A stretch of DNA of 64,000 bases from NCBI RefSeq assembly GCF_019655435.1, contig NZ_BPFH01000005.1, positions 310,001-374,000 of the forward strand, given 5' to 3'. Both the position numbers and the translations under genes were made by a program. Under the pieces are notes generated by a model. It searched no databases. It had not been told where the DNA came from and saw only the letters and a list, made by a program, of their open reading frames with translations. The DNA is from Jannaschia pagri. Its GTDB lineage: Bacteria; Pseudomonadota; Alphaproteobacteria; Rhodobacterales; Rhodobacteraceae. Positions 26,701 to 34,426 of the stretch are shown here, piece after piece; position 1 is the stretch's first letter, and each line of letters opens with the position of its first letter.

Positions 26701-27845
26701 GCGTTTCTGCGTTCCTGTCGAGCGTGCTGGGCCAAGACCCGCTCGATGTCATGATTATTGGGTTCGACAGCGTGACGTATCCAGGCGGCTTCGAAGCAGC
26801 CAGTGAACGCCTGAACATGATACCGTCGGAGAAGTTACCCGCCCTCTCAGATGCGGTGGCACGAGGCGATACCGAAGTGTTGCAACTCCTCAACGAGAGC
26901 CAGGGTTCCGTGACCATTGCGACCGTCAATCCAACGGAACGCATCACGTATCTCACCGGACAATTGGAAACCGGCGACCTCCTCCCAGCCTCCGTCTCTT
27001 GGGAATGGACCGGAGACCAAGAAGAACAAGCCGAATCCGGGGCCTTCCTAGTCCAGGCCTTTGCGGGCGCGTTGGGCCTGATGTTCATCATCCTGTTGGC
27101 TCAGTTCAACTCGATCTACAATTCGGTGCTGGTGCTTTTGGCTGTGGTCTTGTCCACGACGGGCGTCTTCATCGGCATGATGGTGATGGATCAGGCGTTT
27201 TCGATCATCATGACGGGCACCGGGATCGTCGCGCTGGCCGGGATCGTTGTGAACAACAACATCGTTCTGATCGACACCTATCAGGAATACAGCCGCTACA
27301 TGCCCCGGATCGAGGCCATTACCCGCACCGCTGAGGATCGGATCCGCCCAGTTCTGCTGACTACGCTGACCACGATGGCGGGCCTGGCGCCCATGATGTT
27401 CGGCCTCTCGGTGGATTTCATCGCGGGCGGCTATTCCATCGGCTCGCCCACCTCCCTGTGGTGGATCCAACTTGCCACAGCGGTGGTCTGGGGCCTGGGC
27501 ATCGCGACGGTTCTGACGCTGCTCTTCACGCCAGCCATGCTGGCCGGCCGTGTCTGGGTGGTGACCTATGCCATCGCCCTCTTCCGGTTGCTGGGCCGTG
27601 TGGGCTTTGGTCGCGCCAGCCGCTGGGGACAAGACTGGACGCTCCGCCGCGCCGCACGGCGCGTGAAGGCCCCGACCCTGCTTTGGGCAGACGAAGACGA
27701 CGCCGGGACGCTCGAGGCAACTATGGGCCAACCGCGCTCACAGGTCTCCTCTGGTCCCGTCTCCGTGGTTGATCCACGATCCGAAGAGACCGCGCCCAGC
27801 GATGACACCCTGCCCCCGCACCCTCCGCTGCGGGCTGCAGAATAA
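23790..27845 (+). CDS. RND efflux permease with extra insertions
   Basis: The 1351-residue inner-membrane proton/drug antiporter is about 300 residues longer than AcrB. The N-terminal helix, the porter domain, FGLILAVGMLVDGAIVVVEYADK (TM4 acid region, near residue 390-412), and a second half with IMTGTGIVALAGIVVNNNIVLIDTY near 1145-1165 are present. Two extra hydrophobic segments lie at about residues 505-570. An unusual insert of about 110 residues falls at about 932-1045 within the second porter half. The tail after the last helix is about 90 residues, acidic and Pro/Ser-rich. It is translationally coupled to the adaptor gene. Confidence 0.93.
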   Translation: MTGIIDWAAGRARMVLAFVILSVVAGVVAYVSLPKEGEPDIDIPGIFVSVPFAGISASDAEKLLVKPMETELKEVDGLKEMTATASEGFAGVFLEFEFGWDKAATIADVRDKMNNAEADFPSGADQYIIDEINFSEFPILIISLSGQAPERTLLRLANDMQDALEGMPAILEAGLAGHRDEMLEVLIDPLALEAYNVTAGELINVVTNNNMLVATGAVETDSGAFPVKIPGSFDDTTDVYALPVKTDGDRIITLGDLATINLTFEDRLGTARYNGDSTVALQVVKRKGFNIIDTAAEVRALVDETVAGWPTELQQAVDVEVTLDQSRTVRSMVSQLEGSVLTAIALVMIVVLAALGTRSALLVGFAIPTSFLLSFALMGALGLTISNIVMFGLILAVGMLVDGAIVVVEYADKRIQEGSGPMAAYTEAAKRMFWPVVSSTATTLCAFLPMLFWPGVPGEFMGMLPVTLIFVLSASLIVALVYLPVLGGVMGRISRTIGGASGWMRAKLPWIIRAILTIGAAWLMIVSILVTLNPLLLFPEANDVTFLMMVPGAAGFVLSCLILSACMGSVTWHRTQKRITSGYRRSMFGHLVHLIVGNPLGPIAAVGIVGASVFVTFFVLLPNNFKGVEFFVESELEAANIYVRARGNLSLTEKDRLLRQAEEMVLATPGIQSAFAFAGDGGLNSGGPGAAGGPSDTIGQIQIEMVPWEDRPTVPNPWFDIYGYTVNTQVVDPAFDGDAIADEVLARLRTIPGIKVDLSANDRGPAQGKPVHLRLRGDNWQELQAATRTMGEVFAETPGLIDLEDTLPLPGIDWEIDVDVEKAGRFGADVATVGAMVQLVTRGILLDTMRVDTSDDEIEIRVRLPEEDRVLSTLDTLRVRTDDGLVPLANFIERRPVPQLAQIDRVDAVRFFDVKADVRTGLSIVRGTDPSTVDSETPETFDVGFGRLLTEEEATDFIGELVLRLYSPKSGVSAFLSSVLGQDPLDVMIIGFDSVTYPGGFEAASERLNMIPSEKLPALSDAVARGDTEVLQLLNESQGSVTIATVNPTERITYLTGQLETGDLLPASVSWEWTGDQEEQAESGAFLVQAFAGALGLMFIILLAQFNSIYNSVLVLLAVVLSTTGVFIGMMVMDQAFSIIMTGTGIVALAGIVVNNNIVLIDTYQEYSRYMPRIEAITRTAEDRIRPVLLTTLTTMAGLAPMMFGLSVDFIAGGYSIGSPTSLWWIQLATAVVWGLGIATVLTLLFTPAMLAGRVWVVTYAIALFRLLGRVGFGRASRWGQDWTLRRAARRVKAPTLLWADEDDAGTLEATMGQPRSQVSSGPVSVVDPRSEETAPSDDTLPPHPPLRAAE

Positions 27846-27849
27846 GGAC

Positions 27850-27877
27850 AAAGGCCTCCGCCATCGCGGGGGCCTTT
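27850..27877 (+). terminator. Terminator after the RND operon
   Basis: AAAGGCCTCCGC and GCGGGGGCCTTT form a 12-bp stem with one wobble pair and a 4-nt loop. It starts only 5 bp after the permease stop. The T-run is mostly within the arm. Confidence 0.65.
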
Positions 27878-27913
27878 GACTTTGCGGATCCTCGCCTTAC
27901 TTGCGAACCGTTA

Positions 27914-27978
27914 TCAATTTGATTGACGAACCACTGCCCGAGGCATAAATGCAAATCGTTCTCATTCTCATTTATGCC
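27914..27978 (+). promoter_or_regulatory. sitA promoter with Fur/Mur-like box inside a 10-bp inverted repeat
   Basis: A TTGACG hexamer (27923-27928) and an ATAAAT/TAAATG hexamer (about 27945-27951) at 16-17 bp spacing suggest a sigma-70 promoter. The perfect inverted repeat GGCATAAATG (27942-27951) and CATTTATGCC (27969-27978) has a 17-bp spacer. Across the left arm and spacer lies ATGCAAA-TCG-TTCTCAT (27949-27965), a Fur/Mur-type imperfect palindrome. Another perfect dyad TCAAT-TTG-ATTGA sits at 27914-27926. Manganese-dependent repression by Mur or a similar regulator is inferred. Confidence 0.6.
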
Positions 27979-27992
27979 GAAGAAGGATGACC

Positions 27993-28886
27993 ATGCCCAA
28001 CGCCCTGACGCGCGCCCTTCTGACATCCGCAACCGTCCTCGCCCTTTCGCTTCCGGCTGCGGCGGAAGACACGTTCAAAGTGGCCACGACCTTCACGGTC
28101 ATCGCGGACATAGCCCGCAATGTGGCGGGCGACACCGCCGAGGTCGTCTCCATCACCAAGCCCGGTGCGGAAATCCACGGCTACCAGCCGACCCCCCGCG
28201 ACATCATCAATGCCCGTGACGCTGACCTGGTTCTGTGGAACGGCATGAATCTTGAGCTGTGGTTCGAGCAGTTCTTCCGCAACCTGGACGACACGCCCCA
28301 AGCCATCCTGACCAAGGGGATCGACCCGATCTCGATCACGGGCGGCGCCTATGATGGCAAACCGAACCCCCATGCCTGGATGGGCCTCGAATCCGCATTG
28401 ATCTACGTGGACAACATCACCGCTGCCCTGTCCGAACACGATCCCGACAACGCCGAGACCTACGCCGAAAATGCAGAGCGCTACAAAGCCCAGATCGCCG
28501 ACACCATCGGCCCCCTGCGCGACGAGATTCGCGCCCTGCCTGCCGAAGACCGCTGGCTTGTGACCTCCGAAGGGGCCTTTAGCTACCTGGCAAGGGACTA
28601 CACCCTGCAAGAGCTGTTCCTCTGGCCCATGAATTCCGATCAACAGGGCACGCCCCAGCAGGTGCGCGCTGTGATCGACATGGTGCGCGCCAACGACATC
28701 CCAGCGGTGTTCTCCGAATCAACGGTCTCCGCAGATCCAGCCCAACAGGTCGTGCGCGAAACCGACGCGCGGTATGGGGGCATTCTCTACGTCGATAGCC
28801 TCTCCGGCCCCGATGGCCCCGTTCCGACCTATCTCGACCTGTTGCGGGTGACGTCTGAGACCATCCTAGGGGGCCTCACCGAATGA
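27993..28886 (+). CDS. sitA: Manganese/iron ABC transporter substrate-binding protein SitA
   Basis: The 297-residue exported protein has a signal peptide cleaved near PAAAEDTF. It belongs to the metal-binding cluster A-I family: PGAEIHGYQPTPRD and KPNPHAWM supply metal histidines, and FSEST plus LYVDSLSGPDGPVPTYLDLL match SitA closely. It delivers Mn(II), possibly Fe(II), to the SitCD permease. AGAAGG overlaps the first of two close ATGs (27987) but is six bases from the second, so 27993 is preferred. It is the first gene of sitABCD. Confidence 0.94.
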   Translation: MPNALTRALLTSATVLALSLPAAAEDTFKVATTFTVIADIARNVAGDTAEVVSITKPGAEIHGYQPTPRDIINARDADLVLWNGMNLELWFEQFFRNLDDTPQAILTKGIDPISITGGAYDGKPNPHAWMGLESALIYVDNITAALSEHDPDNAETYAENAERYKAQIADTIGPLRDEIRALPAEDRWLVTSEGAFSYLARDYTLQELFLWPMNSDQQGTPQQVRAVIDMVRANDIPAVFSESTVSADPAQQVVRETDARYGGILYVDSLSGPDGPVPTYLDLLRVTSETILGGLTE

Positions 28887-29737
28887 AGGACACCCTGGGC
28901 TTCCAAGAGGGCATCGCCGCCGAGGGCCTCTCGGTCACCTATGCGGGCGGGGTCACGGCCCTCCGCGATGCCTCCTTCATGTTGCCCACGGGAACAATCG
29001 CGGGTCTGGTGGGTGTGAATGGCGCCGGGAAATCCACCCTCTTCAAGGCGCTCATGGGATTCCTGCCAGTGCGCGCCGAGCGGATCGCTCTACTCGGGTA
29101 TTCCATCGACGAAGCGCTCCGCCGGAACCTCGTGGCCTATGTCCCCCAAGCGGAGGAGGTCGATTGGACCTTCCCCGTCCTGGTCCGCGACGTTGTGATG
29201 ATGGGGCGGTACGGCCACATGGGCTTCTTCCGGCGGCCAGGCGCGGCGGACCGCACCGCCGTAGCCGACGCCCTGGCGCGCGTGGACATGACCGCATTTG
29301 CCGACCGCCAGATCGGGCAATTGTCCGGTGGCCAAAAGAAGCGGGTCTTCTTGGCCAGAGCCCTCGCCCAAGAGGCCCGGGTGATCCTATTGGATGAGCC
29401 CTTCACGGGCGTGGACGTCAAAACCGAAGACGCCATCATCACACTCCTGAAACAAATGCGGGCTGAGGGACGGGTCATGCTGGTCTCAACCCACAACTTG
29501 GGCGCCGTGCCACAGTTCTGCGACCGCGCGATCTTCATCAAGGGGACCGTCCTCGACTACGGCCTCACAGAAGAGGTCTTCACCCCCGCCAACCTCAAGC
29601 GCGCCTTCGGCGGCGTCCTGCGCCGTTACGACCTAGGTGGGGAAGACCTGCACGAAGACGAGGACGACAAGCGCCGCGTCACGGTCCTCACCGATGACGA
29701 GCGACCCTTTGTCATCTATGGCGACGACCATGACTGA
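28883..29737 (+). CDS. sitB: Manganese/iron ABC transporter ATPase SitB
   Basis: The 284-residue cytoplasmic ATPase has Walker A GVNGAGKST near residue 47, the signature LSGGQKKRVFLARAL near 150, Walker B VILLDEPFTGVD near 170 and the H-loop VSTHNLG near 198. The C-terminus after about residue 235 is acidic (EDLHEDEDDKRR). It starts inside the sitA stop (ATGA). A 39-codon frame begins at its last codons and links it to sitC. Confidence 0.95.
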   Translation: MKDTLGFQEGIAAEGLSVTYAGGVTALRDASFMLPTGTIAGLVGVNGAGKSTLFKALMGFLPVRAERIALLGYSIDEALRRNLVAYVPQAEEVDWTFPVLVRDVVMMGRYGHMGFFRRPGAADRTAVADALARVDMTAFADRQIGQLSGGQKKRVFLARALAQEARVILLDEPFTGVDVKTEDAIITLLKQMRAEGRVMLVSTHNLGAVPQFCDRAIFIKGTVLDYGLTEEVFTPANLKRAFGGVLRRYDLGGEDLHEDEDDKRRVTVLTDDERPFVIYGDDHD

Positions 29738-29849
29738 GGCCCTGCGGAAAGACTTCGTTAAGGTTAACGCCCGCCCGCTTCGATGTTCCCCAAATATGCA
29801 CGCGCCCCCCCCGCCGCCTGACCCACCGCTGATCGGACAGATCCGGTGA
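29730..29849 (+). CDS. Possible 39-residue coupling ORF between sitB and sitC
   Basis: An ATG at 29730 overlaps the sitB stop, and the frame ends at a TGA overlapping the sitC GTG (GTGA). The 39-residue product begins MTEALRKDFVKVNARPLRC and contains a run of eight Pro and Asp residues. Overlap at both ends and the lack of a good ribosome site before sitC suggest a leader that carries ribosomes into sitC. It may have no function as a protein, and it may be only an open frame. Confidence 0.3.
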   Translation: MTEALRKDFVKVNARPLRCSPNMHAPPPPPDPPLIGQIR

Positions 29850-30685
29850 CGACGCTGCTGGACCCCTTCGCCTACAGCTACATGGTGAATGCCATCTGGG
29901 TCTCCGCTTTGGTGGGCGGCACCTGCGCGTTCCTCTCGGCCTTTCTGATGCTGAAGGGGTGGAGCCTGATCGGCGATGCCCTGTCCCACGCCGTGGTGCC
30001 TGGCGTGGCGGGCGCCTACATGCTCGGCCTGCCCTTTGCCCTTGGCGCCTTCGTGTCGGGCGGGCTCGCGGCGGCGGCCATGCTGCTCCTCACCGAACGG
30101 ACGGGATTGAAGACAGACACCGTGATCGGCGTGATCTTCACCGGCTTCTTTGGTCTGGGCCTGTTCATGGTCTCGCTCTCCCCGGCGTCCGTCGATTTGC
30201 AGACCATCGTACTGGGCAACATTCTTGCGATCACACCCGAGGATACCCTGCAGGTCGTCATTATTTCCGCCGTCACACTCACCGTGCTCAGCCTCAAATG
30301 GCGCGATCTGTTGGTGGTATTTTTCGATGAGACCCACGCGCGGGCCGTCGGCCTGAACCCTCGGTTCTGGAAGGCGGTCTTGTTTGCGCTTTTGGCCGCC
30401 TGTGCCGTGGCTGCCATGCAGACCGTTGGGGCGTTTCTTGTGATTGCGATGGTCGTCACGCCAGGCGCCACGGCATACCTACTGACCGACCGGTTTGGAG
30501 TCCTATTGATGTTATCGGTGGCCTTGGGCGTCGGGACGTGCGCGGTGGGCGCCTACCTCAGCTACTTCTTGGACGGTGCCACGGGCGGCGTGATCGTGGT
30601 GCTGCAAACGCTGGCCTTTGCGGCGGCCTTCGTTCTGGCACCGACCCATGGCCTTCTGGCCGCCCGCCGTCGGAGCCGCACATGA
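29846..30685 (+). CDS. sitC: Manganese/iron ABC transporter permease SitC
   Basis: The 279-residue permease of the ABC-3 family begins VTTLLDPFAYSYMVNAIWV, closely matching SitC, with LKGWSLIGDALSHAVVPGVAGAY near residue 35 and LLVVFFDETHARAVGLNP near 155. About eight membrane helices are visible. The start is a GTG at 29846; no ATG fits, and only a weak GGACAG lies upstream. The stop overlaps the sitD start by 4 bp. Confidence 0.94.
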   Translation: MTTLLDPFAYSYMVNAIWVSALVGGTCAFLSAFLMLKGWSLIGDALSHAVVPGVAGAYMLGLPFALGAFVSGGLAAAAMLLLTERTGLKTDTVIGVIFTGFFGLGLFMVSLSPASVDLQTIVLGNILAITPEDTLQVVIISAVTLTVLSLKWRDLLVVFFDETHARAVGLNPRFWKAVLFALLAACAVAAMQTVGAFLVIAMVVTPGATAYLLTDRFGVLLMLSVALGVGTCAVGAYLSYFLDGATGGVIVVLQTLAFAAAFVLAPTHGLLAARRRSRT

Positions 30686-31524
30686 TCGAGACGCTCACGC
30701 TCCCGTTTCAACTGCCGTTCCTGCGTGACGCCCTCATCGCTGCGCTGCTGGTCGCAGTGCCATGCGGTCTTCTGTCGGCGTTCCTCGTCCTCAAGGGGTG
30801 GAGCTTGATCGGTGACGCCATCAGCCATGCGGTGCTGCCCGGCGTTGTGCTGGCATATGTCCTGGGCCTGCCCCTCATCATCGGTGCCTTCGTCGCGGGG
30901 ATGGGATCGGCCCTCCTGACCGGCTGGCTGGACACCCACAGCCGGGTCAAGCGGGACACTCTCATGGGTGTTGTCTTCGCGGGTATGTTTGCCGTGGGCC
31001 TCGTGGCGATTACCTGGATCGCGCCCGAGGTGCATTTGGACCACATCCTCTTTGGCAATCTTCTCGGGATTAGCGCCGCAGAGCTGTGGACAGCCGGCAC
31101 CATCGCTGCGGTGATCCTAGCGATCATGGGTTTGCGCTGGCGGGATTTCCTGCTCCATGCATTCGATCCCACCCAGGCGCGCGCAGCGGGTCTGCGGGTC
31201 AAATGGCTGCACAACGGGTTGTTGGCGATGATCTCCGCCGCGGTCGTCTCGGCCCTCGGCGCTGTCGGGATCATCCTCGTTATTGCCCTGCTGGTCACGC
31301 CAGGGGCCACGGCGTTTCTGGTGACTCGGCGCTTTGGTGCAATGCTGCTGGCGAGTGTCGGCGTCGCGGCGGCCTCGGCTATTGGGGGCCTCTACCTGTC
31401 GATTGCGCTTGATTCGGCCCCTGCGGCGACGATTGTGGTGGTTTTAACGGGTTTCTTTTTGGCTGCCCTCGCCTGGCGCAGCAGCAAGCGGGCGTTGCAT
31501 CCCGCCGCCGGTCGCAAAGATTAA
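30682..31524 (+). CDS. sitD: Manganese/iron ABC transporter permease SitD
   Basis: The 280-residue second permease is paralogous to SitC: FLVLKGWSLIGDAISHAVLPGVVLAY near residue 28, HILFGNLLGIS near 118 and LLHAFDPTQARAAGL near 155. With SitC it forms the membrane channel of the importer. The ATG at 30682 overlaps the sitC stop (ATGA), and the longer open frame upstream is within sitC. It is the last gene of the operon. No clear terminator follows. Confidence 0.94.
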   Translation: MIETLTLPFQLPFLRDALIAALLVAVPCGLLSAFLVLKGWSLIGDAISHAVLPGVVLAYVLGLPLIIGAFVAGMGSALLTGWLDTHSRVKRDTLMGVVFAGMFAVGLVAITWIAPEVHLDHILFGNLLGISAAELWTAGTIAAVILAIMGLRWRDFLLHAFDPTQARAAGLRVKWLHNGLLAMISAAVVSALGAVGIILVIALLVTPGATAFLVTRRFGAMLLASVGVAAASAIGGLYLSIALDSAPAATIVVVLTGFFLAALAWRSSKRALHPAAGRKD

Positions 31525-31850
31525 TTCACCCCGCACATTTAATGGGCATCCAGCGAAGATAATCCGAACCGGTCGGCGGAGCTTCGCGACATTTTCTGTC
31601 TTTATGGCGACTTAAGGGGGCTTTCTGCACCTGCATTGTTGACCCTGCTGCAGCGCAGCTTATTGTTGACTGTATCGAAGCGTTGCACCTCTCCTCCTCC
31701 CTGGTGTCAACGATTTCGGGGAACTTGGCGGCCCTGTCCCCTCCTCCTCCCTGGACGGGGCCGCATTTCCGCCGCAGGCGCGCCGTGCTGTTTCCTTGCT
31801 GGTCCGCTCCCATCCTCTGGTGGGGTCGAACACTCAGAAGGAGCACTGCC
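31525..31850. repeat. Intergenic region with spaced direct repeats
   Basis: No gene is supported on either strand. CTCCTCCTCCCTGG occurs at 31691-31704 and again at 31741-31754, exactly 50 bp apart. GTTGAC also occurs twice, near 31636 and 31671. These may bind regulators or be slippage remnants. A promoter for the 33-codon frame downstream may lie here. Confidence 0.4.
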
Positions 31851-31952
31851 ATGCAAAGACCACCAAAGCCTCCCGTTCAAACAGCAACGCCCCCGGTGAA
31901 ACGTGATCCGCGACCGCAGCCCTTTCGCTTCACGGATTGGGCCTCGATCTGA
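31851..31952 (+). CDS. 33-residue Pro-rich mini-protein
   Basis: An AGAAGGAG ribosome site lies seven bases before the ATG at 31851. The product starts MQRPPKPPVQTATPPVKRD and ends PFRFTDWASI, with nine prolines and five basic residues. Two PP-[KV]-[PR] turns suggest an extended, possibly SH3-like-ligand peptide. The strong ribosome site is the main support. The next gene is 85 bp downstream on the same strand. It has no recognised family. Confidence 0.5.
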   Translation: MQRPPKPPVQTATPPVKRDPRPQPFRFTDWASI

Positions 31953-32037
31953 GGGTATCGGCCTTTGACACACACCTGCGGAAACGGCGACCAACCTGCG
32001 CCTGGACAGAGGTCGGGCGAAGCGCGCAGAAAGAGCC

Positions 32038-32391
32038 ATGCCGACGCCCATCTCTTCCCTGCCGAACCTCGGCCCCGCCGTTGAAGCTGCCTGCGCCCGT
32101 GCGGGTATCCTATCTGCCGAAGACTTGAGGGCCTTGGGCACGGACGAAGCCTATGCCCGGTTGATCGACGCAGGCACGCGGCCGCACTTCATCGGCTTCT
32201 ACGTGATCGAAATGGCCTTACAGGGGCGTCCCTGGAACGACTGCCAAGGGGACGAGAAGGCAGACCTTCGCGCCCGTTTCGATGCGATCAAGGCGCGCCG
32301 CAAAGGGTCTGCGCCGGATACGGCCTTCGAAAAGATGATGGACGAGTTAGGTGTCCTTGAGCCTGACCCGATCAAGCCGCGAGTGCCTTAA
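32038..32391 (+). CDS. TfoX C-terminal domain protein
   Basis: The 117-residue protein carries a TfoX_C helix-hairpin-helix-like domain: ISSLPNLGPAVEAACARAGI near residue 5, LRALGTDEAYARLIDAG near 30, and FYVIEMALQGRPWNDC near 53. TfoX/Sxy regulates competence in gammaproteobacteria, but the N-terminal TfoX domain is absent. A stand-alone TfoX_C protein has no settled role. The C-terminal third is charged. It faces the convergent Pro-rich protein gene. Confidence 0.87.
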   Translation: MPTPISSLPNLGPAVEAACARAGILSAEDLRALGTDEAYARLIDAGTRPHFIGFYVIEMALQGRPWNDCQGDEKADLRARFDAIKARRKGSAPDTAFEKMMDELGVLEPDPIKPRVP

Positions 32392-32469
32392 TCCCATGTG
32401 ACGCGATGAGAGTAAGGCGGACCCTCTACGTCCACATCACCCAACCACGCTGGGCACCAAAAACCGAGG

Positions 32470-33693
32470 TCAGCGCGTGGTTAGAAGAACCGGACGCAAA
32501 CGGCGCGGCGTTGTCGAGGTCCAAATCGCCTGGCTCTGGTAGTCCCCAAGGGCCGTCCGCGGGCCTCGGTTTGGGTTCAACCGACCATCGGTCCAGGCAG
32601 CCCGATATCCTGCGGGCGGATGCGTTACGTCAAACGTGGTGCGCGCCGCCGGAACAATGACAACCCGCTGCTCTGACCGCGATGAGGCGGTCGTCGTCAG
32701 GCCCTGAGGCACCTCGACGGAGGATCGGCGATCCGGCGACCAAGTCGAGTCCCCTCCGCACCGTGTCGCATTCCCGAGATACCGCGCAGAGACGCCGGAG
32801 GCACCGCCGCACGCGCCGCGCTGGACGGGTGCTGGGCGCGCGGCGGGAACCGCCGTGCTGCGGCGCGTGGACGGCGTCGACGGATCAATGCGCCGGGCGT
32901 TTGCGGGCGGTGTGACCGTGCGCACAACCTGCTCCTGCGCGCGTGCGTTTCGGCCAAGACCGCGCACGGGCTGGCTGGGGGCCGTCACAACCGTTGGCGC
33001 GGTCACACTGACGACGCGAGACGGGCGGGCGGATGTCGAGGTTGGGCTGCATCCGGGCAGATAGCGCGCGGACAAGGCCGAGGCGCCGCATCCGGGCGGC
33101 AGGGTGACGGCCTGTGGCGTGGGCGCACGGACGACCTGAGGCATGGGACGGGGCGCAGCCGCTCGCCGGGGCGCTGGCGCGGCGGCCCTGCGGGGCGCGC
33201 GCGCAGCGGGCGCGGCCGTCCGCGGGGGCGTTGCCACACGCCGGGGCGCTGGCTCTTCGATACGGCGCGGCGTTGCGGCGGCGGGTGCCCTCCGGATAAC
33301 GGGCTCTGCGGCGGCAACGGGCGCGGTGGTCGCCGGAGTCGTCGCAGTTGCGGCCTCAACCGAAGGTCGTGGCGTCGGAGCCGCCGTCACCTGGCGCGGC
33401 TCTGGCGCGGGCGTTGGCGCCGGGGCGACGGTTGGCGTTTCGGCCCTGCGAGACGGCGCCGCGCCACAGACAACACTCCGATCACGGTTCACGCGCGGCA
33501 CCCAGCGGGTCGCCCCATCCACACCCGCGCGAATGAAGATGCACCCACGGCTGTCGACGTATTGCGCGCCGGTAAAGCTGCTTGGCGGAATCTCAGCCGG
33601 GCCAGAAATGGAGCGTGAGCCCTGCGCCCAGACTCCGCTTGCCGCCGCGATCGCACTCGCTGCAACCACCCCAATCGCAAAAGATCTCAACAT
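32470..33693 (-). CDS. Exported Pro/Ala/Arg-rich protein with Cys-bearing repeats
   Basis: The 407-residue product has a signal peptide (cleavage near VWA-QGS, residue 23). A conserved block follows, with YVDSRGCIFIRAGVDG, then WVPRVNRDRSVVCG. About 120 residues are almost all Ala, Pro, Arg and Thr. Two Cys-containing repeats follow: CGASALSARYLPGC and CGGASGVSARYL....RCGG. The C-terminus is Arg-rich with TFDVTHPPAGYRAAWTDGRLNP. The layout is like cell-envelope proteins that bind peptidoglycan through a SPOR-like end, though I cannot confirm SPOR. The ATG at 33693 is set by the signal peptide. Confidence 0.7.
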   Translation of the reverse strand: MLRSFAIGVVAASAIAAASGVWAQGSRSISGPAEIPPSSFTGAQYVDSRGCIFIRAGVDGATRWVPRVNRDRSVVCGAAPSRRAETPTVAPAPTPAPEPRQVTAAPTPRPSVEAATATTPATTAPVAAAEPVIRRAPAAATPRRIEEPAPRRVATPPRTAAPAARAPRRAAAPAPRRAAAPRPMPQVVRAPTPQAVTLPPGCGASALSARYLPGCSPTSTSARPSRVVSVTAPTVVTAPSQPVRGLGRNARAQEQVVRTVTPPANARRIDPSTPSTRRSTAVPAARPAPVQRGACGGASGVSARYLGNATRCGGDSTWSPDRRSSVEVPQGLTTTASSRSEQRVVIVPAARTTFDVTHPPAGYRAAWTDGRLNPNRGPRTALGDYQSQAIWTSTTPRRLRPVLLTTR

Positions 33694-33796
33694 GCCCAAT
33701 TCGCCTTTTGTCAGGCGGCCCCCGCCGCGTCGGTTTTTTCGCACCCTGCACGACAGGCCCATACCAAGTAAAGTATGTGGGCACGGCAAAACGCCT

Positions 33797-34426
33797 CTAT
33801 TTCGTGCCAAACATGCGGTCACCCGCATCCCCTAGGCCCGGAACGATGTATCCCTGCTCGTTCAATCGCTCATCCACCGCCGCCGTGACAATGGGCACGT
33901 CCGGGTGCGCATCCTTCATGCGCGCAATGCCTTCGGGCGCGGCGAGCAAACACAGAAACCGAATATCCTTCGCCCCGGACGACTTCAGCAAATCAATCGC
34001 CGCCACCGAGGAATTGCCCGTCGCCAACATGGGATCGACCGCGATGACCAGTCTTTCGTCCATGTGATCGGGCACTTTGAAGTAATATTGCACCGGCTCC
34101 AGCGTCTCCTCATCGCGGTAGAGGCCGACAAACCCGACCCGGGCCGAGGGCACAAGCTCCAGGATGCCGTCCAACAACCCGTTTCCCGCCCGCAGGATCG
34201 AGACAAGCGCCAGCTTTCGCCCCGACAGGGTTGGCGCGTCCATGGGCATGAGCGGCGTCTCGATCCGCTTCGTTTCCATGGGAAGTTCCCGAGTGATCTC
34301 ATAGGCCAGTAACTGGCTGATTTCCCGAAGAAGCTGCCGAAAGACCGCCGTGGAGGTTCCTACCTCGCGCATGATGGACAGCTTGTGTTGCACAAGCGGG
34401 TGCGTGACATGGGTCAAGTGGTCCAT
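33797..34426 (-). CDS. upp: Uracil phosphoribosyltransferase
   Basis: The 209-residue enzyme joins uracil and PRPP to give UMP. It shows the start [17 protein letters not shown], the [11 protein letters not shown] motif near residue 78, YYFKVP near 105, the PRPP loop [13 protein letters not shown] near 123 and the terminal [17 protein letters not shown]. The ATG at 34426 matches the family. It overlaps the end of add by 13 bp and is the last gene of the cdd-deoA-deoB-add-upp operon. Confidence 0.97.
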   Translation of the reverse strand: MDHLTHVTHPLVQHKLSIMREVGTSTAVFRQLLREISQLLAYEITRELPMETKRIETPLMPMDAPTLSGRKLALVSILRAGNGLLDGILELVPSARVGFVGLYRDEETLEPVQYYFKVPDHMDERLVIAVDPMLATGNSSVAAIDLLKSSGAKDIRFLCLLAAPEGIARMKDAHPDVPIVTAAVDERLNEQGYIVPGLGDAGDRMFGTK

